Assembly (NCBI RefSeq): GCF_023093595.1 | Contig: NZ_JALLIK010000100.1 | Span: 28,552-92,551 of the forward strand | Direction: 5' to 3' | Source of the DNA: Thauera aromatica_A | GTDB taxonomy: Bacteria > Pseudomonadota > Gammaproteobacteria > Burkholderiales > Rhodocyclaceae | Length of the DNA stretch: 64,000 nt | Shown: positions 57,630-64,000 of the stretch, one piece after another | How positions within the stretch are numbered: position 1 is the stretch's first letter | How the letters are laid out: every line of letters starts with the position of its first letter | Notes under the pieces: model-generated | Seen by the model: the letters and a program-made list of their open reading frames with translations, nothing else | The model's database searches: none | What the model was told of the DNA's origin: nothing | Made by a program: the position numbers and the translations under genes

Positions 57630-58006
57630 GATGGCTGGACGGCGATCTCGAAGGGGAAGCTGCAGTCTTCGCGGAATTCCTCGGCGAGCATCTTCACGCG
57701 CTCGTTGCGCGGATGGTAGTACCAGTCGACGCGGACTTCGCGGCCGCGGACGTGGGCGTCTTCGAGCATGTCGAAGATGTCCATCATCGCCTTCACCGAG
57801 CTGGTGTTCATGTAGATCAGCTGCAGCTCGAGGCGCAGGGGGCGGGAGGTTTCGGCGAGGAAGCGCTCGACCCAGACGAGGATCTCGCCGAAGAATTCGA
57901 ATGAGTTCTCGGGGTAGGAGTCGCCGTCCATCTTCAGCAGGCCGGCGTCCCAGTCGGCGGTGATGGTGGGAGTCGATTGGGTTCCGGGGATGTTCAGGAT
58001 CGTCAT
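57626..58006 (-). CDS. siaC: SiaC, DUF1987 activator of SiaD
   Basis: A 126-residue DUF1987 protein, the SiaC length. Family features are KMDGDSYPENSFEFFGEILVWVERFL and LIYMNTSSVKAMMDIFDML, where the Thr in NTSS corresponds to the residue phosphorylated by SiaB, followed by VRVDWYYHPRNERVKMLAEEF. In Pseudomonas aeruginosa, unphosphorylated SiaC binds the SiaD stalk and switches on c-di-GMP synthesis. Its stop overlaps the siaD start; siaB lies 37 bp upstream. Confidence 0.94.
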   Translation of the reverse strand: MTILNIPGTQSTPTITADWDAGLLKMDGDSYPENSFEFFGEILVWVERFLAETSRPLRLELQLIYMNTSSVKAMMDIFDMLEDAHVRGREVRVDWYYHPRNERVKMLAEEFREDCSFPFEIAVQPS

Positions 58007-58043
58007 GGTGTTGTTTCGGTCGGGTAGGGGATGTGGCGGAGTT

Positions 58044-58586
58044 TCAGATGACCGCCCTCAGGCTGAAGAACACCTTTCCGTCGCTTGCCGCGCTGACGCT
58101 GGCCGACAGCGGCTGGCAGGACTTGCGCGCGATATCGAGCAGGCCCAGCCCGGCGCCGGAACTGAGCGCGGTATCGCGCGGCTTGCGCAGCTGCTCTTTG
58201 TAGGCGGCCTTGAGTTCGGCCTTGTCCATGCCGGACAGCGCATCGATGCGGGCCATCAGAAGGGGCCCGTCGCCGGCTTCGACCAGATTGCCGGCCTGGA
58301 CCAGGTAGGCCCCGTCCGGCTGGTGCGCGACGATGATGGTGGCCGCGCTGTCCTCTTCGCCGTACTGCCGCTGTGCGGCGTAGTGGCGGATGTTCTGGGT
58401 CATTTCGATGTACACGCCGAAGACGTCCATCGCCGCCGAGGGCGTGGCGTTCTGCGCCTGCAGGTAGTTTTTCAGGGCGTGGCCGATTTCCTCGATCAGG
58501 CTGCGCGAGATCGGACCGTTGAAGCACAGCAGGATGCGGTTGCGGTTGAACAGGTCGCGCAGGCTGAAAAGGTCGAGATATTCCAT
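58044..58586 (-). CDS. siaB: SiaB, SiaC kinase (DUF6272)
   Basis: A 180-residue protein of the SiaB family. It begins MEYLDLFSLRDLFNRNRILLCFNGPISRSLIEEIGHALKNYL; the later segment SSGAGLGLLDIARKSCQPLSASVS is the GHKL-like ATP-lid region with a glycine-rich GAGLGL. In the Pseudomonas system SiaB phosphorylates SiaC and so turns the pathway off, opposed by the SiaA phosphatase. It sits between siaA (42 bp upstream) and siaC, in the canonical order. Confidence 0.92.
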   Translation of the reverse strand: MEYLDLFSLRDLFNRNRILLCFNGPISRSLIEEIGHALKNYLQAQNATPSAAMDVFGVYIEMTQNIRHYAAQRQYGEEDSAATIIVAHQPDGAYLVQAGNLVEAGDGPLLMARIDALSGMDKAELKAAYKEQLRKPRDTALSSGAGLGLLDIARKSCQPLSASVSAASDGKVFFSLRAVI

Positions 58587-58628
58587 GAAGGTCGGGCTCC
58601 TGATGCGCAGGCGGGATAAACAGTGGGC

Positions 58629-60620
58629 TCAGTCGATGCGGAATGCAAGAATTGTAATGTCGTCCAGCTGCGGGTGGTGGCCGCGGTGGGCATCGAGCGC
58701 CTGGTCCAGGGCCTGTGCCTGCTCGGCCATCGGCCGCTGTGCGATGGTGCGCAACAGTTCAGCGAAACGGCTGTTGCCGAGACCGAACCCGTGTTCGCCG
58801 CCGGCCTGGTCGAGGTAGCCGTCGGTCACCAGGTAGCAGGTCGCACCCGCCGGCAGGGCGAGGCTGTGCTCGACGAACTCGGCCTGGCGGCGGTCGGCGA
58901 GCGCGCGGCGCACGCCGGGAATTTCCGCCACCGTGTCGCCGTCGCTCCAGTACAGCGAGATCTTCGCGCCGGCGAACAGGATCCGGCGCGTGCCGCGGTC
59001 CACGCACACCAGGCCGGCGTCCATGTTGGTGGCGATCGCGCGCGGCAACTGCGAGGCCTGCAGCATCCCGCGCAGGGTGCGGTCGGCATGGGCGAGCAGG
59101 GCCGCGGGCCGCTCCAGGCCGATGCGGTTCATGGCGTCGTCGAAGGCGGCGCGCGCCAGCATCGTCATCAGCGCGCCGGGCACGCCGTGGCCCGCGCAAT
59201 CGACGATGCCCAGCAGGTTGTGTTCGCCTTCGGCGCGGAACAGGTAGAAATCGCCGCCGACGGTGTCGCGTGGCCGCCACAGGGCGAAGTGATGGGGGCC
59301 GAGGAGTTCGCTCAGACGCTGGTCGGGGAGCAGCGCGCGCTGGATCAGGCTGGCGTACTCGATCGAATCCCGGACTTTTTTCTGTGCGGCGCTCATCGCC
59401 GTGTTGGCCGCCTGCAGTGCCTCGGTGCGCGTGCGCACCTTGTCCTCGAGTTCGGCGGTGTGGGCGCGGATCTTTGCCGCCATGGCGCCGAAGGCGCGCG
59501 ACAGGTCGCCGAGCTCGTCCCTGCCGGGCGGGGGCAGGCGCACGGTTTCGCCGCGGGCGAGGGCCAGCGCCGAGTGGTGCAGGGCTTTCAGCGGGCGCAG
59601 CACGAGGCGGTCGACGGCGAAGCTGAAGCTTGCCAGCATCAGCACGATCAGCAGCGTGAAGCCGGCGGCCGCGCCCTGGACCCAGCCGCGATCGACGATC
59701 TCGGCCGCCGACAGGTCGACCGCGGTCAGCACGTACCAGCGCAGCTCGGCCAGATAGGACAGCGACAGCAGGCGCCGGCCGCCATCGAGCGTCACCCACA
59801 GCTGCTCCACCGCGCCCGGCGCGGCGGCGGCACGGTCGAGGGCAGCGTGCAGCGCGTCGCGCTCCTGGGCGTCGCCCAGCAGGCTGTCCAGGGTGCGCGC
59901 CTGGGCATCGTGGCGCGCGCCCGAACCGAGTGCGATCAGGCGGGCGTCGGGGTGGAGCTGGATCGCGCCGCTGCGGTCGATGATCATCGGTGTCAGTCCG
60001 GCGATGCCGGCGTCGATGAATTCCTTCATGAAGCGTGACAGGTCCAGTCCGCTGCCGGCGATGCCGAGGCGGCGGCCCTCGTCCTCGATGACGACGTTGA
60101 GCCAGACCCTGGCCTGCTTCAGCCAGCGGTCGGGGTTGACATTGATGTTGACGCGGGGAGCCGCGGCGAGCGTGGAAAAGAACCAGGCATCGTCGACTTT
60201 CTGCGGGTCGAGCCGGTAGCGGGGCGCGGCGCTGTAACTCTGGGCCGGATCGTTGTAGTAGTAGTCCAGCGAGGCGCTGCTGGCGAGGAAGTAGCTGTGG
60301 TCGCGAAACGCCTGGCGAAAGCTTTCCGTCTCCTCGAACGCCTGTGCGCGTCGGGACGCGTCTTGCTCGTCGCGTAGCCAGTGGCGGACCGCCACCGAGT
60401 CCGCCAGGCGCTGGGCGAGCGCGAGTTCGCGCGCGATCGGGCCGAGGATGCGTTCGCGATGCAGTTCGGTGAAGTTGCGCGCGTAGCCTTCGCCCAGATG
60501 GGTCTTGACCTCGTCGAATGCTCGCCAGGCAAAAAAGGCCGCCGGCAGCAGCGCGAGCAGGCAGGCGAGCAGCAGGGCGAGGGCGGATTTCGCCCGTAGT
60601 CCGTGTCCCCAGGTGGGCAT
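58629..60620 (-). CDS. siaA: SiaA, membrane PP2C-type phosphatase with periplasmic sensor
   Basis: A 663-residue inner-membrane protein. Helix 1 (about 13-32) and helix 2 (about 318-340) bracket a periplasmic sensor of the dCACHE type (SYFLASSASLDYYYND, VWLNVVIEDEGRRLGIAGSGLDL). HAMP follows (VLRPLKALHHSALALARGE), then a coiled coil and a SpoIIE/PP2C phosphatase with metal-binding DTVGGDFYLF, GIVDCAGHGVPGALMTML and DDITILAF. In Pseudomonas, SiaA dephosphorylates SiaC in response to surfactants or carbon source and starts c-di-GMP synthesis and aggregation. First gene of siaABCD. Confidence 0.93.
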   Translation of the reverse strand: MPTWGHGLRAKSALALLLACLLALLPAAFFAWRAFDEVKTHLGEGYARNFTELHRERILGPIARELALAQRLADSVAVRHWLRDEQDASRRAQAFEETESFRQAFRDHSYFLASSASLDYYYNDPAQSYSAAPRYRLDPQKVDDAWFFSTLAAAPRVNINVNPDRWLKQARVWLNVVIEDEGRRLGIAGSGLDLSRFMKEFIDAGIAGLTPMIIDRSGAIQLHPDARLIALGSGARHDAQARTLDSLLGDAQERDALHAALDRAAAAPGAVEQLWVTLDGGRRLLSLSYLAELRWYVLTAVDLSAAEIVDRGWVQGAAAGFTLLIVLMLASFSFAVDRLVLRPLKALHHSALALARGETVRLPPPGRDELGDLSRAFGAMAAKIRAHTAELEDKVRTRTEALQAANTAMSAAQKKVRDSIEYASLIQRALLPDQRLSELLGPHHFALWRPRDTVGGDFYLFRAEGEHNLLGIVDCAGHGVPGALMTMLARAAFDDAMNRIGLERPAALLAHADRTLRGMLQASQLPRAIATNMDAGLVCVDRGTRRILFAGAKISLYWSDGDTVAEIPGVRRALADRRQAEFVEHSLALPAGATCYLVTDGYLDQAGGEHGFGLGNSRFAELLRTIAQRPMAEQAQALDQALDAHRGHHPQLDDITILAFRID

Positions 60621-60920
60621 GATGTGTTCCGATGCTTCCGAGCGCTTGCGACGGGTACGTGGTAGCCCTTTGGCGGGGCGGCGGTGGAGTTTAGCTTATC
60701 GTCGCATGAGGAAGCGCTGCAATGGCGGCGGCAAGAGCACGGATTTCCGTGCGGGTTGGTTTAACGCGTGCGCAAACTGCGGCGAGTGGGACGACTGGGG
60801 CGACTCGTGCCGTGTGGCCGTCGAACACTTCGACGGCCGCTTCGAAGTCATGCATTGGCGGGGAGGGGCAAGCGGTCCGGGCGTGCAGGCACAAGGACGG
60901 GCGGAGGCGGAAACTTCGCC
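60621..60920. other. Region upstream of siaA without a convincing gene
   Basis: Three short overlapping open frames exist here (plus 60708-60924 and 60722-60961, minus 60691-60894). None has a ribosome binding site or a domain that I recognise, and all three cannot be genes together. On the minus strand a TAAACT -10-like box near 60695 could serve siaA. The plus-strand frame from 60708 has a Cys-x2-Cys (CANC) but no other family sign. I see nothing else. Confidence 0.4.
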
Positions 60921-60962
60921 TTGACCGGAATCAAGCAGGGGTCAGCGAACTGCGTCGATAGT
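60921..60962 (+). promoter_or_regulatory. FNR/Anr-type site with class II promoter
   Basis: TTGACCGGAATCAA (60921-60934) matches the FNR consensus TTGAT-N4-ATCAA at nine of ten fixed positions. A -10 candidate, GATAGT, lies at 60957-60962. The predicted start at 60969 puts the site centre at exactly -41.5, the class II FNR geometry. The leader to the ATG at 61073 would be about 104 bases. Confidence 0.55.
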
Positions 60963-61072
60963 CCACCGCCGGACGTTTCCCGATGCGGGAGCCCGCGTCG
61001 ATTTTTCAACCCGATGCCGAGGTGGCTGCGCGCGCTGTTGTGCCCCCGCCCGGCTGCACATGAGAGCCCGTG

Positions 61073-61456
61073 ATGAGCGCTATCGAACCCGTGATCCAGG
61101 AACTCCTGGACAATACCGAATTCCTCACCATCGTCACCCAGGGGGCCGACGGTCCGCACCTGGTCGGCAACTGGGGCGACTACCTGCGCCGCCTCGGCGT
61201 CGAGGGGAACCGCCTGGTTCTTCCTGCCGGTTATTACCACCAGACCGAGCAGAACCTGCAGCGCGACAACCGTGTTCAGGTCTTCGTCGCGGCGCGCGCC
61301 GTGCGGGGCAGCCACGGCTCCGGGCAAGGTGCGGTCCTGCGCGGCACCGGCGCGATCGTCACCGAGGGCGCGCTGGCCGAACGTGCCAAGGCGGCTTTCC
61401 CGTGGGCGCGAGGGGCACTGGTGATCGAGGTCGAAGCGGCGGCTACCCAGCTGTGA
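61073..61456 (+). CDS. Pyridoxamine 5'-phosphate oxidase family FMN-binding split-barrel protein
   Basis: A 127-residue single-domain protein. The pattern IQELLDNTEFLTIVTQGADGPHLVGNWGDYL, then NRLVLPAGYYHQTEQNLQRDNRVQVFVAARAV and GTGAIVTEGALAERAKAAFPWARGALVIEV is the PNPOx-like split barrel, in which an FMN or F420-type flavin would bind between two subunits. It is too short to be a true PdxH (about 210). The substrate is unknown. An FNR-type promoter upstream suggests expression under oxygen limitation. It converges with a LysR gene 93 bp away. Confidence 0.82.
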   Translation: MSAIEPVIQELLDNTEFLTIVTQGADGPHLVGNWGDYLRRLGVEGNRLVLPAGYYHQTEQNLQRDNRVQVFVAARAVRGSHGSGQGAVLRGTGAIVTEGALAERAKAAFPWARGALVIEVEAAATQL

Positions 61457-61549
61457 CCGGTGCGGGCGGCTGGTCTTGAAAAGCAAAAATCGAGGGAGCC
61501 GCTTTCATCACCTCTTCTTCAGTGCCGCCCGGGTCGTGCGGCGGGAAGC

Positions 61550-62476
61550 TCAGGCAGGTTTCACGCGGTGGCGCTCGCCCGGGCGGGCGAGATGATATGC
61601 GGCGCGGTGCAGGTGGGAGAGGAAGTGGCGCACCATCACCGACGGGCTGCTCGCCCGTCTGACCATCACCCCCAGGTTGAGCTCGAGCGGCCCCTCGGCG
61701 AGGGCGATGATGTCGATGTAGGGGGCGCTCAGGGGATGTTCGGCGATCTGGGCCGGTAGCAGGCCGATGAAGTCGTCCGAGCCGATCAGCGCCAGCAGGG
61801 CCAGCGTCGAGTTGACGATCGCCGCGGCGGGCGGCGGCGGCAGGCCGTTGCGGATGAACAGTTCGCGGACATAGCCGGTGTCGCCGGAGACGCCGGTATA
61901 CACCCAGCGCGCCTTGCTCAGCTCGGCCAGATGCGCCGCCCGCGCGAGCGGATTGCCCTTGCGGGCAACGACCACCATCGAAATCGGCAGCAGCGCTTCG
62001 ACCTGGAATTCCCCCTGGGCCAGGTCGTGCGGAATCGGCCCGATCGCGACGTCCGCTTCGCCCTTGCGCAGGCTGGCCATCTGGGCGATGTAGAGCTCTT
62101 CATGGACGCGCAGACGGATCTGCGGAAACTGCCGGCTGAAGCTGTACAGCGTTGCCGGGATCAGCAGCATCACGGCGAGCGAGACCGCGGTCACGCTGAG
62201 TTCGCCGACCATGTGACCGCCGAGTTGATCGATCTCCTCGACGGCGCGCGACAGTTCGCGTGCGGCTGCGCTGGCGCGTTCATACAGCACTTTCCCCTGT
62301 GCCGTCGGCGACACGCCCCGGCTCGACCGCATCACCAGCGGTGCGCCCAGCTCGAGTTCGAGTTCGCGCAGCATCTTGCTCAGCGCCGGCTGCGACAGGC
62401 CGAGGCGGGCGGCCGCCTTGCGCAGGCTGCCGTCGTCGATCGCGGCCACGAAAGCATGCAGGGATGAAAGTCTCAT
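61550..62476 (-). CDS. LysR family regulator of the divergent TRAP binding protein
   Basis: A 308-residue LysR protein of the GbpR/PcaQ-like group. The helix-turn-helix is SLRKAAARLGLSQPALSKMLRELELELGAPLVMRSSRGV. The effector domain begins near residue 90 (GELSVTAVSLAVMLLIPATL) and includes LRKGEADVAIGPIPHD. It is divergent from the DctP-type gene with 158 bp between, and a T-N11-A palindrome lies at 62486-62502, so it most likely controls that gene and itself. The inducer is not evident. Confidence 0.9.
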   Translation of the reverse strand: MRLSSLHAFVAAIDDGSLRKAAARLGLSQPALSKMLRELELELGAPLVMRSSRGVSPTAQGKVLYERASAAARELSRAVEEIDQLGGHMVGELSVTAVSLAVMLLIPATLYSFSRQFPQIRLRVHEELYIAQMASLRKGEADVAIGPIPHDLAQGEFQVEALLPISMVVVARKGNPLARAAHLAELSKARWVYTGVSGDTGYVRELFIRNGLPPPPAAAIVNSTLALLALIGSDDFIGLLPAQIAEHPLSAPYIDIIALAEGPLELNLGVMVRRASSPSVMVRHFLSHLHRAAYHLARPGERHRVKPA

Positions 62477-62485
62477 GCATCCAAT

Positions 62486-62502
62486 GATAACTGCTGCTTA
62501 TC
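62486..62502. promoter_or_regulatory. LysR box in the divergent LysR-dctP gap
   Basis: GATAA (62486-62490) and TTATC (62498-62502) form an interrupted palindrome with a 7-base spacer and contain the T-N11-A rule (T 62488, A 62500). The site is ten bases from the LysR start, as expected for autorepression. Confidence 0.5.
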
Positions 62503-62634
62503 GCGCTATCGATCCCGCCATCTTATTCGTGCGCGCTGCCTTCCCTAGACTCGCCGTTCGCCGTGTCGGACCGTGGATGGAAAAGCCGCGTTCGTCATCG
62601 ATGACACCCCAATCTTGCTGCCGAGGAGACCACC

Positions 62635-63663
62635 GTGAACATCCATCGCCTGCTGACCGGCCTGCTGGCCGCCGCCCTCATGCCGTTCGCCGCCCACGCC
62701 CAGGAAGTCGTGCTCAAGGTGGCGCACCAGTTGCCGCCTACCTCGCTCGCCCAGACCATGTTCATCGAGCCGTGGTGCGCGCGGATCGAAGCCGAATCCG
62801 GCGGGCGCATGAAATGCCAGATCTTCCCCGCGATGACGCTCGGCGGCACGCCGCCGCAGCTGGTGAACCATGTGCGCGACGGGGTTGCCGACGTGGTGTG
62901 GACCCTGCCCGGCTACACTCCCGGGCGCTTCCCTTTCTCCGAAGTGTTCGAGCTGCCGTTCTTCACCACTTCCGCCCAGGCGTCCTCGCGTGCGCTGTGG
63001 GATTTCGTCCAGGAGCATGCCGGCAGCGAATTCACCGGCGTGCGGCCGCTCGCCACCTGGGTTAATGGCCCGAACGTGCTCCATCTGCGCGACAAGCAGG
63101 TCAACCGTCTGGATGAGCTCAAGGGCATGAAAGTGCGTGCGCCGTCGCGGCTGGGGAACAAGCTGCTCGCGGCGCTCGGGGCCACTCCGGTCGGCATGCC
63201 GGTGCCGCAGATGGCCGAGAGCCTGTCGAAAGGCGTCATCGAAGCGGCGCTGGTGCCGTGGGAAGTGGTGCCGGCGACCAAGACCCAGGAACTCACCCGC
63301 TATCACGCCGAGGTGAGCGGCGAGCACGCGATGCTGGTGGCGACCATGGTCTATCTGATGAACCAGAAAAAGTACGACAGCCTGCCGGCCGACCTGAAAA
63401 AGGTCATCGACAACAACAGTGGCCGCGAGTTTTCGGCGTGGGTGGCGGGACAGTTCCTCAAGGCCGATGTGATCGGGCGCGAGGCCACGGTCGCCAACAA
63501 GAACACCATCTACACCATTGCGCCCGACGAGGCCGGCCGCTGGGAAAAGGCGACGCGTCCGGTGGTGGATGAGTGGGTCCGGGACGTGAGTGCGGCGGGC
63601 AACGACGGCAAGAAGCTCTACGATGCCGCCGCTGCGCTGGTGGCGAAATACAGCAAGGACTGA
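62635..63663 (+). CDS. dctP: TRAP transporter solute-binding protein (DctP family)
   Basis: A 342-residue periplasmic protein beginning at GTG behind GAGGAGA. Signal peptide is residues 1-23 (MNIHRLLTGLLAAALMPFAAHAQ). DctP landmarks are VLKVAHQLPPTSLAQTMFIEPWCARIEAESGGRM, the ligand Arg in LKGMKVRAPSRLGNKLL, and ALGATPVGMPVPQMAESLSKGVIEAALVPWEV. It would capture an organic acid for a sodium-driven TRAP permease. No dctQM genes follow: a strong terminator comes next, then a ferredoxin oxidoreductase gene, so the permease is either outside the window or shared. Confidence 0.92.
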   Translation: MNIHRLLTGLLAAALMPFAAHAQEVVLKVAHQLPPTSLAQTMFIEPWCARIEAESGGRMKCQIFPAMTLGGTPPQLVNHVRDGVADVVWTLPGYTPGRFPFSEVFELPFFTTSAQASSRALWDFVQEHAGSEFTGVRPLATWVNGPNVLHLRDKQVNRLDELKGMKVRAPSRLGNKLLAALGATPVGMPVPQMAESLSKGVIEAALVPWEVVPATKTQELTRYHAEVSGEHAMLVATMVYLMNQKKYDSLPADLKKVIDNNSGREFSAWVAGQFLKADVIGREATVANKNTIYTIAPDEAGRWEKATRPVVDEWVRDVSAAGNDGKKLYDAAAALVAKYSKD

Positions 63664-63702
63664 GGCTCGTCCGGCCTGTGCCGGTGCCAGCAGCCAGAAG
63701 TG

Positions 63703-63739
63703 AAATGCGGCGACTCCTTTGCAGGGGCGCCGCATTTTT
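63703..63739 (+). terminator. Intrinsic terminator after dctP
   Basis: AAATGCGGCG (63703-63712) pairs perfectly with CGCCGCATTT (63728-63737) around a 15-base loop, followed by a T run to 63739. A good Rho-independent terminator, which isolates dctP from the next gene. The remaining 160 bp before 63906 show a GC-rich palindromic stretch near 63770-63790 and no other gene. Confidence 0.85.
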
Positions 63740-63905
63740 CTGGCCCCTGGCGAGCGTGAGTCGCGCGCGGCCCCGCCCGCTGCGGGGCCGGTATACGGAA
63801 TCGATCAGCATCGGAAAATCCGACATCGGGGGCGCGCTGCGCAGCGGCGTACATTCCCTCTCCTGTTCCGGCGGGGGCCGCCGGATCAAAACTTGGAGAA
63901 TGAGG

Positions 63906-64000
63906 ATGACAGCCCGATCGGTTTCGATAACCTTCGCCGGCAGCGGCGGAGCCGGGGTGATGACGGCAGGCAGCATGCTGCTCGATGCCGCCGGCCACGC
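63906..64000 (+). CDS. 2-oxoacid:ferredoxin oxidoreductase, alpha/gamma subunit (N-terminal start only)
   Basis: The first 31 codons read SVSITFAGSGGAGVMTAGSM and continue LLDAAGHA before the window ends. FAGSGGAGVMTAG is the start of the gamma domain of KorA/IorB/VorA-type 2-oxoacid:acceptor oxidoreductases. GGAG at 63895-63898 fits the ATG at 63906; an in-frame ATG at 63900 is possible. In Thauera-type bacteria such enzymes supply reduced ferredoxin for anaerobic aromatic metabolism. The substrate (2-oxoglutarate, indolepyruvate, phenylglyoxylate) cannot be told from this piece. Confidence 0.75.
   Translation, partial: MTARSVSITFAGSGGAGVMTAGSMLLDAAGH

Noticed and set aside
60691..60961. 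Short open frames on both strands upstream of the FNR-type site
   Set aside because: They overlap one another, have no ribosome binding sites and show no recognisable domain; kept only as an unassigned stretch.

Overview
The window is high-GC Gram-negative DNA, most consistent with a betaproteobacterium of the Rhodocyclales (Thauera/Azoarcus/Aromatoleum type). This rests on very high third-position GC, the gene complement (siaABCD, cbbR-sbtA, a glucosylglycerol synthase/phosphatase, 2-oxoacid:ferredoxin oxidoreductase, TRAP and Liv transporters), a SAH riboswitch ahead of metH and an FNR-type site. The genus is inferred from recall of families, not from a search. No tRNA, rRNA, CRISPR array, insertion sequence or phage module was seen.

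Layout, left part. 1-3949: livGFHMK-type ABC uptake operon. 4123-5275: two tandem BamE-like lipoproteins. 5349-9307: sigma70 promoter, SAH riboswitch, switch terminator and metH, then a bestrophin-like membrane protein. 10334-15031: a scarred region holding an in-frame chimera of an acyl-CoA dehydrogenase and an enoyl-CoA hydratase, and broken remnants of an amidohydrolase, an NAD-epimerase and probably pntB. It also holds three intact genes: a PEBP protein, an Rrf2 regulator and an NADH dehydrogenase-like flavoprotein. 15249-18710: macro-domain protein, then a leftward group of a DOMON-like protein, a NamZ-like muramidase and a PRPP synthetase paralogue.

Middle part. 18859-27040: two divergent c-di-GMP proteins, a 1909-residue hybrid histidine kinase ending in EAL and a PAS-GAF-GGDEF-EAL protein. 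27062-30230: an osmotic-stress pair, ggpPS and mscS. 30556-34486: a small exported protein, trpS with a C-terminal extension, a methyltransferase and an AraC regulator. 34408-39407: sulfate uptake, sbp-cysTWA-cysB. 39614-42778: an unusually long class A penicillin-binding protein. 42836-44898: CbbR-type regulator divergent from an SbtA bicarbonate transporter. 44837-49743: MFS transporter, secreted subtilisin, PACE efflux protein and murB.

Right part. 49874-51961: membrane diguanylate cyclase and a zinc-ribbon methyltransferase. 52027-54994: hydratase plus ADP-forming acyl-CoA synthetase, arranged like ferBA. 55158-56774: OpgB-like phosphoglycerol transferase. 56820-60620: complete siaABCD aggregation module. 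60921-61456: FNR-type promoter and an FMN split-barrel protein. 61550-64000: LysR regulator, TRAP solute-binding protein, a strong terminator and the start of a 2-oxoacid:ferredoxin oxidoreductase.

Four proteins carry intact-looking GGDEF and/or EAL domains, so c-di-GMP signalling is a theme of the window. The SAH-riboswitch control region of metH is the most completely readable regulatory device. The ACAD-ECH chimera and nearby gene fragments are the clearest evidence of recent rearrangement.
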